A stretch of DNA of 64,000 nt from Hippophae tibetana (taxonomy: Eukaryota > Streptophyta > Magnoliopsida > Rosales > Elaeagnaceae): positions 14,894,501 to 14,958,500 of the forward strand of contig CM072809.1 of the NCBI GenBank assembly GCA_037013495.1. Reading direction: 5' to 3'. The position numbers and the translations under genes are program-made. Every line of letters starts with the position of its first letter. Position 1 is the stretch's first letter. Below the pieces are notes generated by a model, which had not been told where the DNA came from, searched no databases, and saw only the letters and a program-made list of their open reading frames with translations. Below are positions 1 to 10,096 of the stretch, one piece after another.

Positions 1-484
1 GCTTGAATACTTGGAGCATCTGCTTCTGCAATGACTGGATTAAATGGATTAGGATTCTCATCTGGTCTTATTGAAACATCGATTGGTGATTCTCCTAATG
101 CCTTCCACTCACCATGATACAGTTCTTCGACATATATATTCTCCCCCTAACGAGCAGTATCAGGTGAGGAAAAATAACTCATGTCCTAAAAAAAGGTAAC
201 ATCTATAGTGACATAATACTTTCTGGTCAGTAGATGGAAGCACTTGTACCCTTTCTGATAACTTCCATAACCAACAAACACACATTTAATTGCCTAGGCA
301 TCTAATTTAAACCGTTGATTTTTAGGAACATGCACAAAAGCAACACAACCAAATACACGGGTAGGAAGATTATGGAAGGATGATAAGGAGACGTAAGATG
401 CGAGAATCTGGAATGAGATTTTTTCGTTAAGGACACTAGACGGAAGACAATTGATGAGATGGGCGGAAGCTTGTACAACATCAC
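1..484 (-). pseudogene. copia integrase C-terminal region and linker (broken)
   Basis: Minus-strand translation gives the typical end of a copia integrase: residues like LINxLPSSVL, then FGCVAFVHVPKNQRFKLDA, followed in other frames by the GYGSYQKGYKC block and an acidic, proline-rich linker. At least one stop and one frameshift lie between about 300 and 160. The catalytic DDE core is missing, because sequence resembling protease ends near 540 and the integrase C-terminus starts near 490. The fragment continues beyond the left edge. It is not expected to make a protein. Confidence 0.75.
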
Positions 485-617
485 CCCAAACGGAACAATC
501 TGTCTCTCAGATACCTTCGACCAATTATTTCCCTTGTAAGAAGATCCTGAAAAATCACATACATAGGATAAAAGGTTATAGAATATTTAGACTCAATATT
601 CAACTGTGGAACAGATA

Positions 618-911
618 TTAAATGATGAGATAAGTGAGGTACATATAAACATTATGGAGCTGTAAAGATGGAGTGATATGAACTGACCCCTTTCCTAAGA
701 CAGGAAAGGCCTCACCATTAGTATTCGTAACATAAGACACTGGTGTGGAAGATAACTCATTAAAATAAAATTGATCATAAGTCATATGATCAGATGCACC
801 AAAATCAATAATCCAAGTATTAGACCCAACAAAGTGAGAAACATTTAAGGTCCTACCAATCTTATCACAACCAGCTATTGAAGTTGTAGGGATACCTCCA
901 CATTCCAACAT
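618..911 (-). pseudogene. copia protease fragment
   Basis: The 97-residue frame holds the conserved lead-in WIIDFGASDHMTYD followed by a run resembling the copia sequence after protease (SSTPVSYVTNTNGEAFPVLGKG... in two stretches). The aspartic protease active site is normally D-S/T-G-A. Here, at 783-806, it reads D-F-G-A, so the conserved Ser/Thr is replaced by Phe, which should weaken or abolish activity. The frame begins inside what looks like the end of a reverse transcriptase block (see the rearrangement finding), so its Met is not a natural start. Confidence 0.75.
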
Positions 912-929
912 ACTTGTCTCTATTAGCAG

Positions 930-1885
930 CTCAATAATGTACTTCCTCTGACACAGATATATTCCTTCTCTTCCCCTGGCTACCTTAATTCCTAAGAAGT
1001 ACTTTAGTTAACCTAAGTTCTTCATCTCGAATTCAGAGGCTGGTTGTCTTTGTAATTTATCCATCTCAATAGTATCATCACCAGTGATTACCATATCATC
1101 AACATAAATGATTAGAGTTGTTACCTTCCCTCGTTGATGTTTGAGAAATAGAATGTGGTCTGAATTACTCTGTCTGTAACCAACCTTTTGCATGAACTGT
1201 GAAAACCTTCCAAACCAGGCTCGATGAGATTGCTTGAGACCATACAAAATTACCAAGAGAATCAACTACATACTCAGATGGAAGACTCATGTACACCTCC
1301 TCGGCTAATTCTCCATGAAGGAATGCATTCTTGACATCAAACTACTGAAGTGACCAGTTTAGGTTAGCGGCAAGTGAGAGCAAAACCCGAATAGTGTTCA
1401 TTTTGGCAACATGAGTAAAAGTCTCATCTTAGTCTACACCATACGTTTGAGTAAACCCTTTTGCTACAAGACAAGTTTTATACCGATTTACAGATCCATC
1501 GACAACCAATTGCCTTTTTTCCTTGTGGTGGTGGCACAATTTGCCAAGTATCGTTCTTCTTTAGCGCATCCATCTCTTTAGCCATTGTCTTTCTCCTTAT
1601 TGGATCTCCCAATGCATCCTGCACTTTGTTAGGTACTGATACACCAGATATTTGATTCACAAATTATTTATATGACTTAGATAATCTTTTAGTGGACATG
1701 TAATTGGCTACTGCGTATTTTGATTTTGCACGAATATTTGGTTCATACCTTTTGGTTGGTTGACCTCGAGTAGACCTATTTGGTAACACATATTGTCCAA
1801 CATTAGACTCAATACTATTAGTATCAGTGAGTCTACATACCTCAGATGGGTGACTTTCAGTACGAGGGAGTTGTTGATACCAAGT
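930..1885 (-). pseudogene. copia reverse transcriptase fragment with intact YVDD
   Basis: From the high-coordinate end: a linker (PNRSTRGQPTKRYEPNIRAK, 1708-1899), the reverse transcriptase start (DALGDPIRRKTMAKEMDALKKNDTW, with GCRWICK at 1478-1660), then LYGLKQSHRAWFGRF and the catalytic box YVDDMVITGDD (YVDD codons 1095-1106), ending with YFLGIKVARGREGIYLCQRKY near 930. A stop follows NLG near 1007, and there is a frame break between about 1265 and 1478. The block stops just after the position where copia reverse transcriptase would pass toward RNase H. Confidence 0.8.
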
Positions 1886-1996
1886 TGAAAGCTGAGCAAC
1901 TAAAGCTTTCCCTCAAAACACGTTTATCAGGAAATGGGTTACCCAAACTAATAACCAGCATTTTGCCGGCATCCCTGGTCGATGTGTGACTCAACA
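1886..1996 (-). repeat. Short LTR-like segment (about 111 bp)
   Basis: On the minus strand it starts TGTTGAGTCACACATCGACC, closely resembling the common plant LTR start TGTTGAGTCCCACATCG. It ends TTTCA two or three bases before TGGTATCA (1875-1882), the core of the initiator-tRNA-Met primer-binding site. The size fits the LTR of a TRIM or of a small copia element. No partner LTR is visible, and internal copia sequence follows almost at once. The assignment rests on short motifs only. Confidence 0.4.
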
Positions 1997-3274
1997 TATT
2001 CTACACATTGTGTTTATGTCTCAATATTATTATTATTATTATTTATGATCACACGGAGGCACTGGAATAGGACAAGAGGCTTGAAAAAATGTGAAAAAAT
2101 TATTAAGCAAAAGATGTAACAATTTTATTAAGGGTCTAATGGTTACGAATCAGTGGCTTTGGTGAAGTTAGGATGAATTTCATGCAGGTTTAAAATGATG
2201 CCAATTGTATTCTCATTCATGTTGGTGTCATGTTTCATTAATAAGTTTTTCATTACATTTTATATTTTACTCTAATCATAAAAAAAAATATTCTTGATAA
2301 TATAATAAAATGGTGCATTGTAGATTACCTTATCATCTTCTTTTAGTTCATTTCCTTTCTATAATTGTTTTATATTTATTAGTTATGTTGAGCTTAGAGT
2401 CCATAAAATCATATAAATAGTGATATTGTTGTGCATATGCATCTAATTTTAATTACAAAAATCTTTGAAGGTTATCTTTCAATTTATAACAGGTGAATTA
2501 AACATAGAATTTGAGTTCACAATATTAATAATAGTTATTTAATCTATATATTAAAAAAATAAAAAAACTTAATTGTAAAAAAAACATGGTGGAGAGGTTA
2601 ATCGAAGTAAGGCCTTATGATTAATTTTTAATATATATATATATATATATAAGTATTATATATTTTTTATGTAATACCTTAAATATTATTAAGTTTTTGA
2701 ATGCATTTTCATTTATTGCAATAACGTTTGATTTACTTGTAGAAGTATGAAAAATTAACTTTATAATAATTTACATAATTTGATGTAAGATAATATAAAA
2801 TTTTCCTAAAGTATGATATTTTTCTACAAAAATGAAGGTAATGTTTTAAATATTATTTCATAAATAATATAGAACCTTATATATGTTTTGGTGATGGTTG
2901 TCGACTCTAATAAAATTAATGTAAGAATATATTCGAATTTCAGTTAGATCTTCATTGAAAAAAGTTATATTATCAACTAAGATAATAATAATTATCGTTA
3001 AGTTTATATTAATATTTAAAATTATTTAATATTTAAATGTGAAAGTAGGGGCAATTTAATGTTTTTTATATGCATGTATTATTAGTTTTATATTTTTTAT
3101 TATTTTAAGTAAAATTTATAGTATTTTTAATAAATTTAAGACATGCAGAGAATAACGGGTAAGGCCCAAGCCCATAGTGGAAAGCATCCAATAGGTTCTA
3201 CAAAATCCCGGAAACCTCGATCAGAACCCAAAAATATATATATATAAAAAAAAAAATTGACATTGTCGACACGT

Positions 3275-3328
3275 TTCTGGAACATATAAATCGAAAGTAC
3301 TAGAATACTCTTACGCCTATTTTAAATA
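3275..3328 (+). promoter_or_regulatory. Heat-shock elements and TATA-like box of sHSP gene A
   Basis: TTCtgGAA at 3275-3282 is a perfect inverted pair of heat-shock-factor half sites. GAAagTaCtaGAAtacTC at 3293-3310 gives a second run of half sites at 5-bp spacing, with two perfect GAA units. TTTAAATA at 3321-3328 is a plausible TATA box just downstream, implying a leader of roughly 100 nt. HSE clusters immediately upstream of TATA are typical of heat-inducible plant sHSP promoters. Heat control is inferred from this, not shown. Confidence 0.65.
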
Positions 3329-3458
3329 CCCATCGTATCTTCCGTTCGTTAAGAAAATCGAAAGCCTTCTTCGCAGGATTACGAACCTATCAATCGCACC
3401 TCTTTAAGATTACAAATTTCTAAATTCCTTTCAATATCTCAAAATACCAGTGCAAATC

Positions 3459-3929
3459 ATGTCGCTGATTCCAAGCTTCGTCGGTGGTAAGAGGAACAAC
3501 TCTTTCGACCCATTTGGAATGGACCTTTGGGATCCTTTCCGTGAATCTGCATTCCGATCTGTTTATTTCCCAGATTCTGCCCGAGAAACCTCTGTTTTTG
3601 TGAATGCTCGAATCGATTGGAAAGAAACACCAGAAGCCCATGTGTTCAAGGCCGATCTTCCTGGGCTTAAGAAAGAAGAAGTAAAGGTGGAGGTTGAAGA
3701 TGACAGGGTGGTGCGGATTAGCGGAGAGAGGAATGTTGAAAAAGAGGACAAGAACGATACGTGGCATCGGGTTGAACGCAGTAGTGGAAAGTTCCAGAGG
3801 AGCTTCAAGCTTCCAGAGAATGCGAAGATGGATCAGATCAAAGCTGCGATGGAAAATGGGGTTCTTACTGTGACTGTTCCGAAAGCGGAAGTAAAAAAAG
3901 CTGATGTTAAAGCTATTGAAATTAATTAA
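3459..3929 (+). CDS. Class I cytosolic small heat-shock protein (sHSP gene A)
   Basis: The 156-residue protein is an ATP-independent holdase chaperone of the cytosol. Family members form oligomers, bind unfolding proteins during heat stress and pass them to HSP70/HSP100. The N-terminus MSLIPSF...FDPF...LWDPF is the class I cytosolic signature. The alpha-crystallin domain spans about residues 49-141, with the [11 protein letters not shown] block (65-75) and [12 protein letters not shown] (131-142). The C-terminus ends A-I-E-I-N, supplying the I-x-I oligomerisation motif (I153, I155). No intron and no organelle signal are seen, as usual for the class. The ATG at 3459 is chosen because class I proteins begin MSLIP; the frame extends 9 bases upstream only through a GTG. 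AATAAA at 3972-3977 is a likely polyadenylation signal. Length is normal and the gene looks intact. Confidence 0.96.
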   Translation: MSLIPSFVGGKRNNSFDPFGMDLWDPFRESAFRSVYFPDSARETSVFVNARIDWKETPEAHVFKADLPGLKKEEVKVEVEDDRVVRISGERNVEKEDKNDTWHRVERSSGKFQRSFKLPENAKMDQIKAAMENGVLTVTVPKAEVKKADVKAIEIN

Positions 3930-5100
3930 GAGTTATACATGTTTTCAATACTTCTTTGTTCGTATTAAGGAAATAAAGATTGCAGAGAAGTATGAATTAT
4001 GATGTTATGACTGTGTCCAATTGAAGTTTATGTTATGTTTGGTGTCAAGTTGTTTTGTATGTGAGTCGTTATGTATTTAGAATTTTAAATTAAAATGTTT
4101 TTCAATTAATTGTAGTTGGAATTAACCTTCCTAATACCGGTTAATTACAAAGATTATTATTGTATAAATACTCTACACTTACAATTCATTAATACAATCT
4201 TAAACTTAGTTTTTCTCTTCCTCTCAATTCTACCTTAAAGTGCATTCGTGTTAGTTATTAGTTATGAGTATATTTTTTTTTCTAACTCATGTTTAAATTA
4301 AATTACTCTTAAATTTATTTTTATTATATTATTATCTAGGTCATAATAATTTTTTTTAATAAATTAATGGTTTAAGTTTTTTTATATTCTTTTAAATAAT
4401 TAAATATATATATATATATATATAATTCAAAATAAAGCATATTATGAAAAAAATTATAATATTATTTTAAATATTAAATACTATAATAATTTTAAAATTT
4501 ACTTTATGTATATGTTATATCTTGATCTAATAACGTAACTTGCACTATTCAACCAACCAACTAAATCTCAAAGCTCAGGTATAAATATGCATGGTCTGGT
4601 CAGCTCCTATCTATTACCAATATTTAATTTGTTCGTGAATATAAAATAATTTTTGTTTATGATCAATAATTTAATTAATTAATTAAAATATTATATAATA
4701 AAATATTTTAAAAAAAATATCTTAGAATAAATAGTTAAAAAATTTAAAATGATTAAATATAATATCTAATTGTATTAATTTTTATAAATAGATAAATCAT
4801 TTTGTTAGGAAAATGTAATCAATTAACCTTATGTTACATGTTATGTTTATATTTTAACGAAAATACTTATAATATTTTTGATATTTTTTATTAAAATTAT
4901 TGATAATTTGATAATATTATTTTACATTTTTATGACAATTGATCAAAAATATATAAATATCTAAGATATATAAAATAACAACAATCATATCATAATATTA
5001 TTAAAAATATCATTAATTTTTATAACCTAGACAATGAGTATATGACTCACTCCATAACGACGAGAGAAGTAACTATAATATAGTGGTTGTAAAAAGAAAA

Positions 5101-5252
5101 TAGAAGGGAGAATAATAAAAGTTAATTAGAAAGTGAAATACTATATTAGGATAGAAGGGAGAATAATAAAAGTTAATTAGAAAGTGAAATACTATATTAG
5201 GATAGAAGGCAGAATAATAAAAATTAATTAGAAAGTGAAATACTATATTAGG
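5101..5252. repeat. 51-bp tandem repeat, three copies
   Basis: Units at 5101-5151, 5152-5202 and 5203-5252 each begin TAGAAGG(G/C)AGAATAATAAAA and end near ATACTATATTAGG. They differ at only a few bases. The 51-bp period is a multiple of three, so it leaves an open minus-strand frame with a repeated 17-residue block (PNIVFHFLINFYYS-type). That frame is a by-product of the repeat, and I do not call it a gene. The near identity suggests recent amplification. Confidence 0.9.
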
Positions 5253-6639
5253 TGTAGGCAACTTGGACTCACTATATTCCACTAATTTTGTGTTAAATCG
5301 GAGAATCATCACATAAGTAGTGACTTATTTGATTGATCTATAGTGTCGTTAAAAAGTTAATGGGATATATTCAGCATATAATTAGTTATAATTTTTGTTA
5401 TTTAAATTGGAAATAAATATTAATTACCAAATTTATATTCATAAAAACTAATTAATATTTTAAATATTTAAATATTAATTAATTGATATTATTTATTTAC
5501 GATTATATATTCTACCAAAACCTTTAATGATTCCTAACAAACAAAAAAAGTACACAAAATTTACTATAATCACTACTCATTCTTTCTCAAATTTCTTCTT
5601 ATATTAGTTTTTCTCCTATAAATTTACTTATTCATCAAAACAGATACAACAACTATTAATATTATTTTTTCTAATATGATTTTATAGTGATTTGTAAGTC
5701 TATCAATAAAACACGACCTAATAGAAATGGGTTTTAACATTTTGTATAATACTTTAAAAGATAAATATGTTAGTAAAGTAGTACCATAAAAGTAAATTAA
5801 TTTAGTAAAATAAGGCCTTAAAAGCTAATTTGATTGTCTAATTGATGTTGAATTTTAAAATATATTTTCAAGTCTGACATTATTTTTTGGCTTTACAAAG
5901 TTTTAAACAATAAGAATTTAAGGATGATCAATATATTTACATACAAGTCTTCAAACAATAGAATAATAGTGACAAAAAGTATCTACCAACCATTTTGTTA
6001 TCAATTATGTCATTTGGCCACTCCCATCTAAGCAAATTGACTATAGTTAAACTCATATCGTCTTAACGATATCGTCACTATTAGAGTTGTATTTTAATAG
6101 TCAATGATAATCAAACTATCAAATTAACTTCTAATTTCATACTTTGTTAACCTAGTAAATTTCTAGGGTATTTGTTACACAATATTAAAAATGTATAATT
6201 TTTATACGTTCATTTATCTGACTATAAAGTGAGATCATATTATACATAATAAAATTTAGATAATTTTATAAGAAATTTAGTATCATTAATAGATGTGAAT
6301 TTAAAACGTACTAGATACTTTATTTAGTTTGTTTGAAATTTTGATAATGATATTATGTGTCTTAATTTTTTCTTTCATCTTAAATTAATTTTTTTAAAAT
6401 ATAATAAAAATATAAAAATAAAATAAATATTAATTTAAAAATATTTTTGTAATGAAATATTTGGATAGGTAATAAAAATACATAAAATAAATTAAATATT
6501 ATTTTAATGTGAATTTATTTATAAAATTATTTATCACCAATTTTATTTGATTATATTATAAAACATATTAATAAATACTATACAAAATAATTATAATAAA
6601 ATTTAATTTAATAATTATATTTAATATATCAAATTTCGT

Positions 6640-7255
6640 TAGGGATGAAAATTTGTGTTGCCCAATTGTCCAATAACACAAAATAACTTGCTGATAACAT
6701 AAAAATAAAAAATAATTATTGTTATTGTTAAATATTATTAGTATTATTCTGAGTCTACTAGTTAATCTTATAAAAAGTTTTCTATATTTCTCTTACTATT
6801 AGCTATAATTTTTTTTATGATTATTAATTTATTAACAAGAATTATATAATATTTTATCAATAGTAAATATGACTATTTATATAATAATTTTTTAATTTCA
6901 TTTAAAAATAAGATTTATCACAATTTATTTTAAATTTATAAATTATTTTCTATAAAATAATTATAAAGAGTTTATTCATTTTTTCGTAAATTTGTCAAAT
7001 TTACTTATAATTCTATCATCTTTAATTACTTTTGCAAATATATTACATTATCATCCATTACAATTATATAAAGTTTAAATCTAAAATGTTCATTTATTAT
7101 AATTTTATATAGTGGTTCATGGATTTATTTTGTAACATACTTATGTCTTTAAAACTTTTTAGTTTTTAGTTTGTTAGAAAGCGGTAACAAATTTTTTATT
7201 TGAAGTTAACATTTAATTTTCTTAAACTAATATATTTTAAAATAAATATTAAAAA
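6640..7255 (+). repeat. Non-autonomous dispersed repeat, copy 1
   Basis: The non-coding stretch aligns by eye with 24450-25375 (same strand) and with the reverse complement of 56025-56960. Shared landmarks in order: a terminal segment with AATAACACAAAAT, a block around ATATAATATTTTATCAA, a block around AAATTATTT...ATAAAATA, and a block around ATAAAGTTTAAATCTAAAAT followed by TAGTGGTTC. No coding capacity is seen. Class is uncertain; it could be a non-autonomous DNA transposon. Ends are approximate. Confidence 0.6.
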
Positions 7256-8370
7256 ATAAAAAACGTAGTTAAATTATGAAGAAATTATTATTGACTCATA
7301 ACTGATAGTTATCAATGTAATATATTCGAAATTGGTATAATATGATTATGGTTATTAGCATAATATCTATACACATTCAAATCCATTCATATTTCTAAAT
7401 TAGCTTATCTCCTTCTTTAGTTTCATTTTATTTGAATAATTTGTTTGATTTATCAACTCTTTTAAGCTTTGAGTTCATAAAATCATGTATGTAGTGTTAT
7501 TGTTAGCATATGCATCTAATTTTAATTACAAAACCTTTCATATTCATCTTTTAATTTTTAACACGTCAGCTTCAGGGAAACCAAGGTGAAAATGATTCCA
7601 AGATACAAATTGAGTTCACATTATTAATAATAGTTATTTAGTCTAGACGCTAAAAAAAAGGTTAAATTATTATGAAACAAATAACGTGAAGAGGTTATTC
7701 AAAATAAAGACTTACATTTATTTCAAGATATACATGTAAACCTTATAATTTTTTTTAAAATATTTATTTAAGTATTATATATTCTTCTAAAATAATGTAA
7801 GAACTTAAATATTATTAAGTTATGAATACATTTTCATTTTTTGTAACAACTTTTGAATGACTGATAGAAGTATGAAAAATCAATTTTACAATCATTTACA
7901 TAATTTAACGTAATAGAATATAAAGTTTTTTAAAAGTACTTAAGTATGATATTTTTAAAAAGAAATTGTACGTAATGTCTCAAATATTATTTCATAAAAC
8001 AATTAAGACTTTATATATATTTGGGTGATGATTGTCTACTCTTAAGAGGTTACTATAAGAAGTTCCAGTTAGATCATCAAAGAAAAAAATCAAATCACTA
8101 ACTAAGATCTAAGTTTATAATAATATTTTAAATTATTTAACATTTAAATAAAAAAAGTAGGGAAAATTTAATGTTTTTTATATATATATATATATATATC
8201 AAAATCATGAGTTTTATATTTTATTTATTCTATTTAAAAAAAATTATATTTTTTTAATAAACAGTCACTGCCTTTAATATCCAAAACGTTCTACAAAATC
8301 CCAGAGACCTCCACCAGAACCCCAAAACAAAAACAAAAAAAAACAAAAAGATTTGACATTGTCGACACGT

Positions 8371-8424
8371 TACTGGAACATATAAATCGAAAGTACTAGA
8401 CCACTCTTATGCCTATTTTAAATA
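8371..8424 (+). promoter_or_regulatory. Degraded heat-shock elements and TATA-like box of sHSP gene B
   Basis: The positions equivalent to the gene A elements read TACtgGAA (8371-8378) and GAAagtactaGAccactc (8389-8406). Each has lost one core base compared with gene A: TTC to TAC, and GAA to GAC. TTTAAATA is kept at 8417-8424. Fewer perfect half sites suggest weaker or altered heat response than for A and C, which is an inference. Confidence 0.55.
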
Positions 8425-8554
8425 CCCATCCTATCCTCAGCTCGTCAAGAAAATAAAAAGCAGTCTTTGCAGATTACGAACCTATCAATTGCATCACTCT
8501 TAAGCTTACAAATTTCTCCCTTCCTTTCATTTTCTCATAATACGAGTGCAAATT

Positions 8555-9028
8555 ATGTCGCTGATTCCAAGCTTCTTTGGTGGTAAGAGGAACGACTCTT
8601 TCGACCCATTTGGAATGGACCTTTGGGATCCTTTCCGTGAATCCCCGTTTCGATCCTCTGTTTATTTCCCAGATTCTGCCCGAGAAACCTCTGCTTTTGT
8701 GAATGCTCGAATCGATTGGAAAGAAACACCAGAAGCCCACGTGTTCAAGGCCGATCTTCCTGGGCTTAAGAAAGAAGAAGTAAAGGTGGAAGTTGAAGAT
8801 GACAGAGTGGTGCGGATTAGCGGAGAGAGGAATGTTGAAAAAGAGGACAAGAACGATACTTGGCATCGGGTTGAACGCAGTAGTGGAAAGTTCCAGAGGA
8901 GTTTCAGGCTTCCAGAGAATGCGAAGATGGATCAGATCAAAGCTGCTATGGAAAATGGGGTTCTTACTGTGACTGTGCCAAAAGTGGAAGTGAAAAAACC
9001 TGATGTTAAAGCTATTGAAATTAATTAA
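8555..9028 (+). CDS. Class I cytosolic small heat-shock protein (sHSP gene B)
   Basis: The 157-residue protein has the same class, role and domain layout as gene A. It carries the class I N-terminus [12 protein letters not shown], the alpha-crystallin domain (about 50-142) with [11 protein letters not shown] and [12 protein letters not shown], and the C-terminal A-I-E-I-N with the I-x-I motif. Differences from A include one extra Ser (FRSSVYF), V8F, N14D, A31P, V46A (A numbering), K117R, and VEVKKPDV in place of AEVKKADV near the end. FFGGKR and [10 protein letters not shown] are closer to the usual class I consensus than A and C are, so B may keep the ancestral form. The ATG at 8555 is chosen for MSLIP; only a GTG lies upstream in frame. 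The 3' region has AATAAG at 9072-9077 where gene A has AATAAA. The gene is intact. Confidence 0.96.
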   Translation: MSLIPSFFGGKRNDSFDPFGMDLWDPFRESPFRSSVYFPDSARETSAFVNARIDWKETPEAHVFKADLPGLKKEEVKVEVEDDRVVRISGERNVEKEDKNDTWHRVERSSGKFQRSFRLPENAKMDQIKAAMENGVLTVTVPKVEVKKPDVKAIEIN

Positions 9029-9586
9029 AGAGTAATACATGTTTTCAATACTTCCTTGCTCGTATCAAGGGAATAAGGATTGTAGAGAAGGTATGAAATA
9101 TGATGGTATGAGTGTTTCAAACTGTTTTAATCACTGATATGTGAGTCGTTGTGTGTGTAAGAATTTTAATGTTAATCCTTTTCAATCAAATAATGTTAAT
9201 CCCTTTGCTCTTTTAAATCCATTTCTATTGCGATATTTTTCCTTTTTCTATGTCAGTTATACCTCAATTGTGACACTTGTCACTGGTTATAAATCTTGGT
9301 AATGACTATCAACAAGAAGAAGAATGGTGGTGTTGGAAAAGGAAATAAGTGCTTTGATGTTGGTGGAGATTTCACACTTTGCATATTTAAACAATAGAAA
9401 TTATGGCAATCAATACATGATTGGGTTCTTTAACGGACCATAAATTTCTATTCCTTGGCACTGTAGAGGATAATTACTTCATTAAAGTTTCTTCATCTAT
9501 AATTTTCTTAATTAACATTTCATCAACTACTGAATGGTAACTGCTTGTTCACGTTACAAATAGTTAGCTCTTGGAATCCCTACATC

Positions 9587-9891
9587 TGATGGTTATGAAT
9601 CAATGGCTTTGGTGAAGTTACGATGAATTGTATGCAGGTTAAATATGATTCCAATTGTATTCTTATTCATGTTTCATGAATAAGTTTTTCATTACATTTT
9701 ATATTTTGCTCCGATCATAAAAAATTATTCTTGGTAATATAATAACATGTTGCATTGTAGATTAGCTTATCCTCTTCTTTAGTTCATTTCCTTTGAATAA
9801 TTTTTTATATTTATTAGTTATGTTGAGCTTGGAGTCCATAGAATCATATACGTATTGCTATTGTTGTGCATGTGTATCTAATTTCAATTAT
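9587..9891 (+). repeat. 5' part of segmental duplication unit C, cut by a copia element
   Basis: This segment (ATGGTTATGAATCAATGGCT...) aligns with 2137-2455 of unit A. The alignment breaks at 9891, where a copia LTR begins, and resumes at 15180. Unit C is therefore one duplicated segment interrupted by a 5.3-kb insertion about 1.1 kb upstream of its sHSP gene. Nothing coding lies in it. Confidence 0.8.
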
Positions 9892-10096
9892 TGTAAGAAA
9901 TTATTTTATTGATAATGAATAAACGAATGTTTACATTCTATTTATATAAAAGAAAAACAAAATTGTAATAATTAAAAATAAACACAATTATGTAGAGGCA
10001 TGTTCTTGAACAACATATCTTTTCCCACCAAGTTGTTGGTGGGTGCTTCTAGCTGGTGTTTTGGTTGTCACCAACTGGATCTCAAGTTCTTTAACA
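9892..10096 (-). repeat. 3' LTR of the copia element
   Basis: The 205-bp repeat has plus-strand ends TGTAAGAAATT and CTTTAACA. It matches 14977-15179 over its whole length with scattered substitutions. It is the downstream LTR because the element reads on the minus strand and the polypurine tract abuts its inner edge. Confidence 0.92.

Larger units (their letters stand above)
1..1996 (-). mobile_element. Rearranged Ty1/copia retrotransposon relic
   Basis: Minus-strand copia coding sequence in broken pieces. Reading down the minus strand from 1996 come a short LTR-like segment, the linker before reverse transcriptase, reverse transcriptase with YVDD, then protease, then the integrase C-terminus and its linker, which runs off the window at base 1. 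The normal copia order is gag, protease, integrase, reverse transcriptase, RNase H, so the reverse transcriptase block lies on the wrong side of protease. Frameshifts and stops occur throughout. No gag, no integrase core and no RNase H are seen. It is a dead relic formed by deletion and recombination, or two nested fragments. Confidence 0.85.
2137..4060 (+). repeat. Segmental duplication unit A (sHSP gene A)
   Basis: The segment from about 2137 through gene A and its 3' region aligns by eye with 7390-9190 (unit B) and with 9587-9891 joined to 15185-16960 (unit C). The alignment includes 1.3 kb of non-coding upstream sequence, so the genes arose by segmental tandem duplication rather than retroposition. 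Between 2137 and about 3200 nothing coding is seen. There is a TA run at 2633-2651. The stretch 2000-2136, between the copia relic and the unit, holds no recognisable feature. Confidence 0.8.
4061..7389. other. AT-rich intergenic DNA between sHSP genes A and B
   Basis: No gene is supported. Contents: a TA microsatellite at 4404-4423, a 51-bp tandem repeat at 5101-5252 and a non-autonomous repeat copy at about 6640-7255 (both listed separately). The remainder is very AT-rich, with short poly-A and poly-T runs and stop codons in all frames. Confidence 0.7.
7390..9190 (+). repeat. Segmental duplication unit B (sHSP gene B)
   Basis: Unit B aligns with units A and C from about 7390 (ATTAGCTTATCTCC...) through the gene to its 3' region, but with many substitutions and short indels. 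It is clearly the most diverged of the three. A TA run lies at 8180-8199. The 9191-9586 stretch that follows, before the next unit begins, shows no gene or recognisable element. Confidence 0.75.

Noticed and set aside
3450..3458. Upstream extension of the sHSP frames (three extra codons beginning with GTG)
   Set aside because: Class I sHSPs start MSLIP; the ATG three codons later is the natural start in all three copies.
3420..3808. Minus-strand open frames over sHSP gene A, with the same at 8474-9040 and 16268-16656
   Set aside because: They are antisense shadows of a strongly conserved coding sequence and recur only because the genes are copies.
5101..5252. CRISPR-like array
   Set aside because: The units are contiguous tandem copies without unique spacers, and the organism is a plant.
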